From: Photorhabdus sp. CRCIA-P01
GTDB lineage: Bacteria; Pseudomonadota; Gammaproteobacteria; Enterobacterales; Enterobacteriaceae
NCBI RefSeq assembly: GCF_003545805.1
Contig: NZ_NMQR01000008.1
Span: 1 to 64,000 of the forward strand
Reading direction: 5' to 3'
Length of the DNA: 64,000 nucleotides
The translations under genes were made by a program, and so were the position numbers. Shown one piece after another: positions 61,921 to 64,000 of the stretch (the stretch's first letter is position 1; every line of letters starts with the position of its first letter). The notes beneath the pieces were generated by a model, which saw only the letters and a list, made by a program, of their open reading frames with translations, ran no database searches and had not been told where the DNA came from.

Positions 61921-62709
61921 TTAGTTCCCAAACATGAGTGCTGTCAGCACAAAATCCAAACCTAAAACGGCTAGCGACGCATGAACCACCGTTCTGGTCG
62001 TTGCTCGGCTGATCCCTTCCGAAGTAGGAATCGCATCATAACCATTGAATAAGGCAATCCAAGTCACGGTAATGGCGAAAACGACACTTTTAATAAAACA
62101 ATTAAGTAAATCTTTCTGCCACTCGATAGCAGACTGCATTGAAGACCAGAAAAAGCCACTGTCAATCCCCTTCCAATCAACACCAACCATCGCACCACCC
62201 CAAATACCTACCGCCACAAAAATCAAGGATAATAGCGGCATACTGATAAACCCGGCCCAGAAACGGGGTGCTATCACACGCCGTAATGGATCTACCGCCA
62301 TCATCTCCAGGCTGGAAATTTGCTCCGTGGCTTTCATCAAACCGATTTCCGCGGTCAGGGCTGATCCTGCTCGACCAGCAAACAATAGTGCAGTGACCAC
62401 CGGCCCCAATTCACGCAACAGAGATATCGCCACCATCATACCAAGACTGGCTTCTGCGCTATATGTTGTTAGTACCAGATACCCCTGTAGGCCAAGCACC
62501 ATGCCAATAAACAGCCCTGAAACGATAATAATCAATAATGACCGAACACCCACGCTGTAAAGCTGCTGTCGGAGTAACGGCCATTGTCTGGCGGGTTCTG
62601 GCTTGCCAATTATCGCGAGGAAAAGCATAAAACCCGCACGACCAAAAGAGGCAAATACCTCAATGGCCCGTCGGCCAAGTGCCACCAGCACCTGTGTTAA
62701 CATTAACAT
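61921..62709 (-). CDS. mlaE: ABC permease MlaE
   Basis: 262 residues, five to six membrane spans. Motifs: [11 protein letters not shown]-type [63 protein letters not shown]. Inner-membrane permease of the retrograde phospholipid transporter. Four bp after mlaF. Confidence 0.97.
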   Translation of the reverse strand: MLMLTQVLVALGRRAIEVFASFGRAGFMLFLAIIGKPEPARQWPLLRQQLYSVGVRSLLIIIVSGLFIGMVLGLQGYLVLTTYSAEASLGMMVAISLLRELGPVVTALLFAGRAGSALTAEIGLMKATEQISSLEMMAVDPLRRVIAPRFWAGFISMPLLSLIFVAVGIWGGAMVGVDWKGIDSGFFWSSMQSAIEWQKDLLNCFIKSVVFAITVTWIALFNGYDAIPTSEGISRATTRTVVHASLAVLGLDFVLTALMFGN

Positions 62710-62713
62710 CCCA

Positions 62714-63517
62714 TTATCCTAATAACTCAGTTTTATAATCCCCAGCCGGGAAACGGAAAGGTACCGGCCCGTCAGCAATACCATCAAGAAATTGCCGTAC
62801 TCGTCTATCAGAATTAGAGTGCAACTGCCGAGCAGTACCCTCAGCAATAATCTGTTGTTCAGCAATAATATAAGCGTAATCTGCAATGCTCAGAACTTCC
62901 GGTACATCGTGGGAAACAACCACACAGGTAACGCCAAGTGCCTTATTCAGTTCATCAATCAACTTCACCAAAACCCCCATCGTAATCGGATCCTGGCCAA
63001 CAAAAGGCTCATCAAACATAATCAGATCAGGATCAAGTGCAATGGCACGCGCCAGAGCTGCACGCCTGGCCATACCACCGGAAAGTTCAGAAGGCATCAA
63101 ATTCGCGGCACCACGTAACCCTACGGCCTCTAATTTCATCATTACCGTGGTCTGTATAATTTCTTCAGGCAGATTCGTATGTTCACGCAGCGGAAAAGCA
63201 ACGTTCTCAAAGACACTGAGATCCGTGAATAATGCCCCAGATTGAAACAGCATACTCATCTTCTTGCGAGCAGCATACAAGTGAGAACGGGATAAAACAG
63301 GAATATTGTCGCCATCAAACCAGATTTCTCCGCGCTCAGGACGTAACTGACCGCCAATCAATCGTAATAGTGTTGTTTTCCCTATCCCAGAAGGCCCCAT
63401 AATTGCAGTGACTTTTCCTCTAGGCACAACTAAATTAATATCAGCAAAAATCAAACGGTTACCACGGGTAAAATACATACCACGGATCTCGATGAGATTT
63501 GCTGTCTGTTGGTTCAT
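62714..63517 (-). CDS. mlaF: ABC ATPase MlaF
   Basis: 267 residues. Walker [13 protein letters not shown], signature [28 protein letters not shown] (shortened LSGGM motif and Walker B) and the C-terminal extension reaching MlaB. First gene of mlaFEDCB, divergent from yrbG with a 230-bp control region. Confidence 0.97.
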   Translation of the reverse strand: MNQQTANLIEIRGMYFTRGNRLIFADINLVVPRGKVTAIMGPSGIGKTTLLRLIGGQLRPERGEIWFDGDNIPVLSRSHLYAARKKMSMLFQSGALFTDLSVFENVAFPLREHTNLPEEIIQTTVMMKLEAVGLRGAANLMPSELSGGMARRAALARAIALDPDLIMFDEPFVGQDPITMGVLVKLIDELNKALGVTCVVVSHDVPEVLSIADYAYIIAEQQIIAEGTARQLHSNSDRRVRQFLDGIADGPVPFRFPAGDYKTELLG

Positions 63518-63747
63518 TATTGATAGCCCTTAACGGTTAATAAATTGGCTTTAATATTTGGTTCATATATTAATCATATATACTACAAAAAAACTGGAGA
63601 ATTTTCGCCATTAATGTGATGACAAATTTTACTTTTCTATCCGCCGCCGTCAGAATATACCCCATCTAACTGGGTAGACAATTTTTGTTTAGAAAATCAA
63701 CCAGCGTTAACATTAATTCGGAATATACCTTAACAAGGGATGCTTCA

Positions 63748-64000
63748 TGCTTCTGACCTTTTCACTTCTCATTACCGGGTTGATTTTACTGGTATATGGT
63801 TCCGATAGATTAGTATATGGTGCTGCGATTTTTGCCCGTACTCTGGGGCTGCCTCCATTTATTATTGGTATTACCATTGTTGGCATTGGAACTTCTCTAC
63901 CCGAATTAATGGTTTCAGTTACTGCAATGCTAGATAGTCAACCTGATATGGCCGTGGGTAATGTTATTGGCTCCAACATTACTAATCTGCTACTAATAAC
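63748..64000 (+). CDS. yrbG: Ca2+/Na+ antiporter YrbG, 5' part only
   Basis: The window cuts this gene after 84 codons. Sequence MLLTFSLLITGLILLVYGSD, LGLPPFIIGITIVGIGTSLPE, AVGNVIGSNITNLLL shows the CaCA-family alpha-1 repeat (GTSLPE, GNxxGSNxxN). Divergent from mlaF, as in E. coli. Confidence 0.95.

Overview
The window looks like chromosome of an insect-associated enterobacterium of the Morganellaceae, most probably Photorhabdus (Xenorhabdus is the alternative). The reasons are the low-GC Enterobacterales housekeeping genes, their E. coli-like order, five ERIC repeats and long AT-rich accessory stretches. This assignment is inferred from gene content only.

Positions 1-12321 are the right part of a P2/186-type prophage. 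It holds capsid and terminase genes M, N, O, P and Q, an Ogr-like late activator, the A replication endonuclease, a run of small early genes (two of them decayed), CII, a Cox/Apl-type regulator, a 186-type CI repressor and the integrase. It ends in a 45-bp copy of the 3' half of a minor isoleucine tRNA (ileX type, anticodon CAT), the expected attachment core. Positions 12322-15834 look like an older, decayed element ending in a degenerate second copy of the same tRNA end. It carries a C4-like antisense RNA candidate, a RelE/NadS-type toxin-antitoxin pair with a palindromic operator inside its promoter, a broken icd-like frame, a Ner-like regulator and hicA/hicB. Positions 15587-16952 hold two copies of a phage gene end and, between them, what reads as a type I toxin-antitoxin module. 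Its parts are a 27-residue TisB-like peptide with a sequestered ribosome-binding site, its own promoter and terminator, and an upstream small RNA with promoter and terminator whose 5' end is complementary to the toxin leader. I consider this the most interesting item.

Positions 17090-33400 are a mosaic of core and variable genes: an idi gene that has lost its catalytic core, a virK/ybjX homologue behind a PhoP-box promoter, an acetyltransferase, fadH, sstT, alx with a yybP-ykoY leader, the yqjA-yqjD-yqjE-yqjK-yqjF cluster, an AT-rich 3-kb insertion with two unknown genes, then yhaJ, yhaK and rnpB.

Positions 33475-64000 are almost entirely core genome: rsmI | lpoA-yraN-diaA-dolP, mtgA-elbB, arcZ/arcB, gltB-gltD, sspA-sspB, rplM-rpsI, zapE | zapG, degQ, degS, murA, ibaG, mlaFEDCB and the start of yrbG. 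These serve peptidoglycan synthesis, outer-membrane lipid asymmetry, envelope proteolysis, redox signalling and ammonia assimilation. The main irregularity is a 2.1-kb gap between degQ and degS with an orphan VapB-type antitoxin and about 1.5 kb of T-rich, ORF-free DNA.
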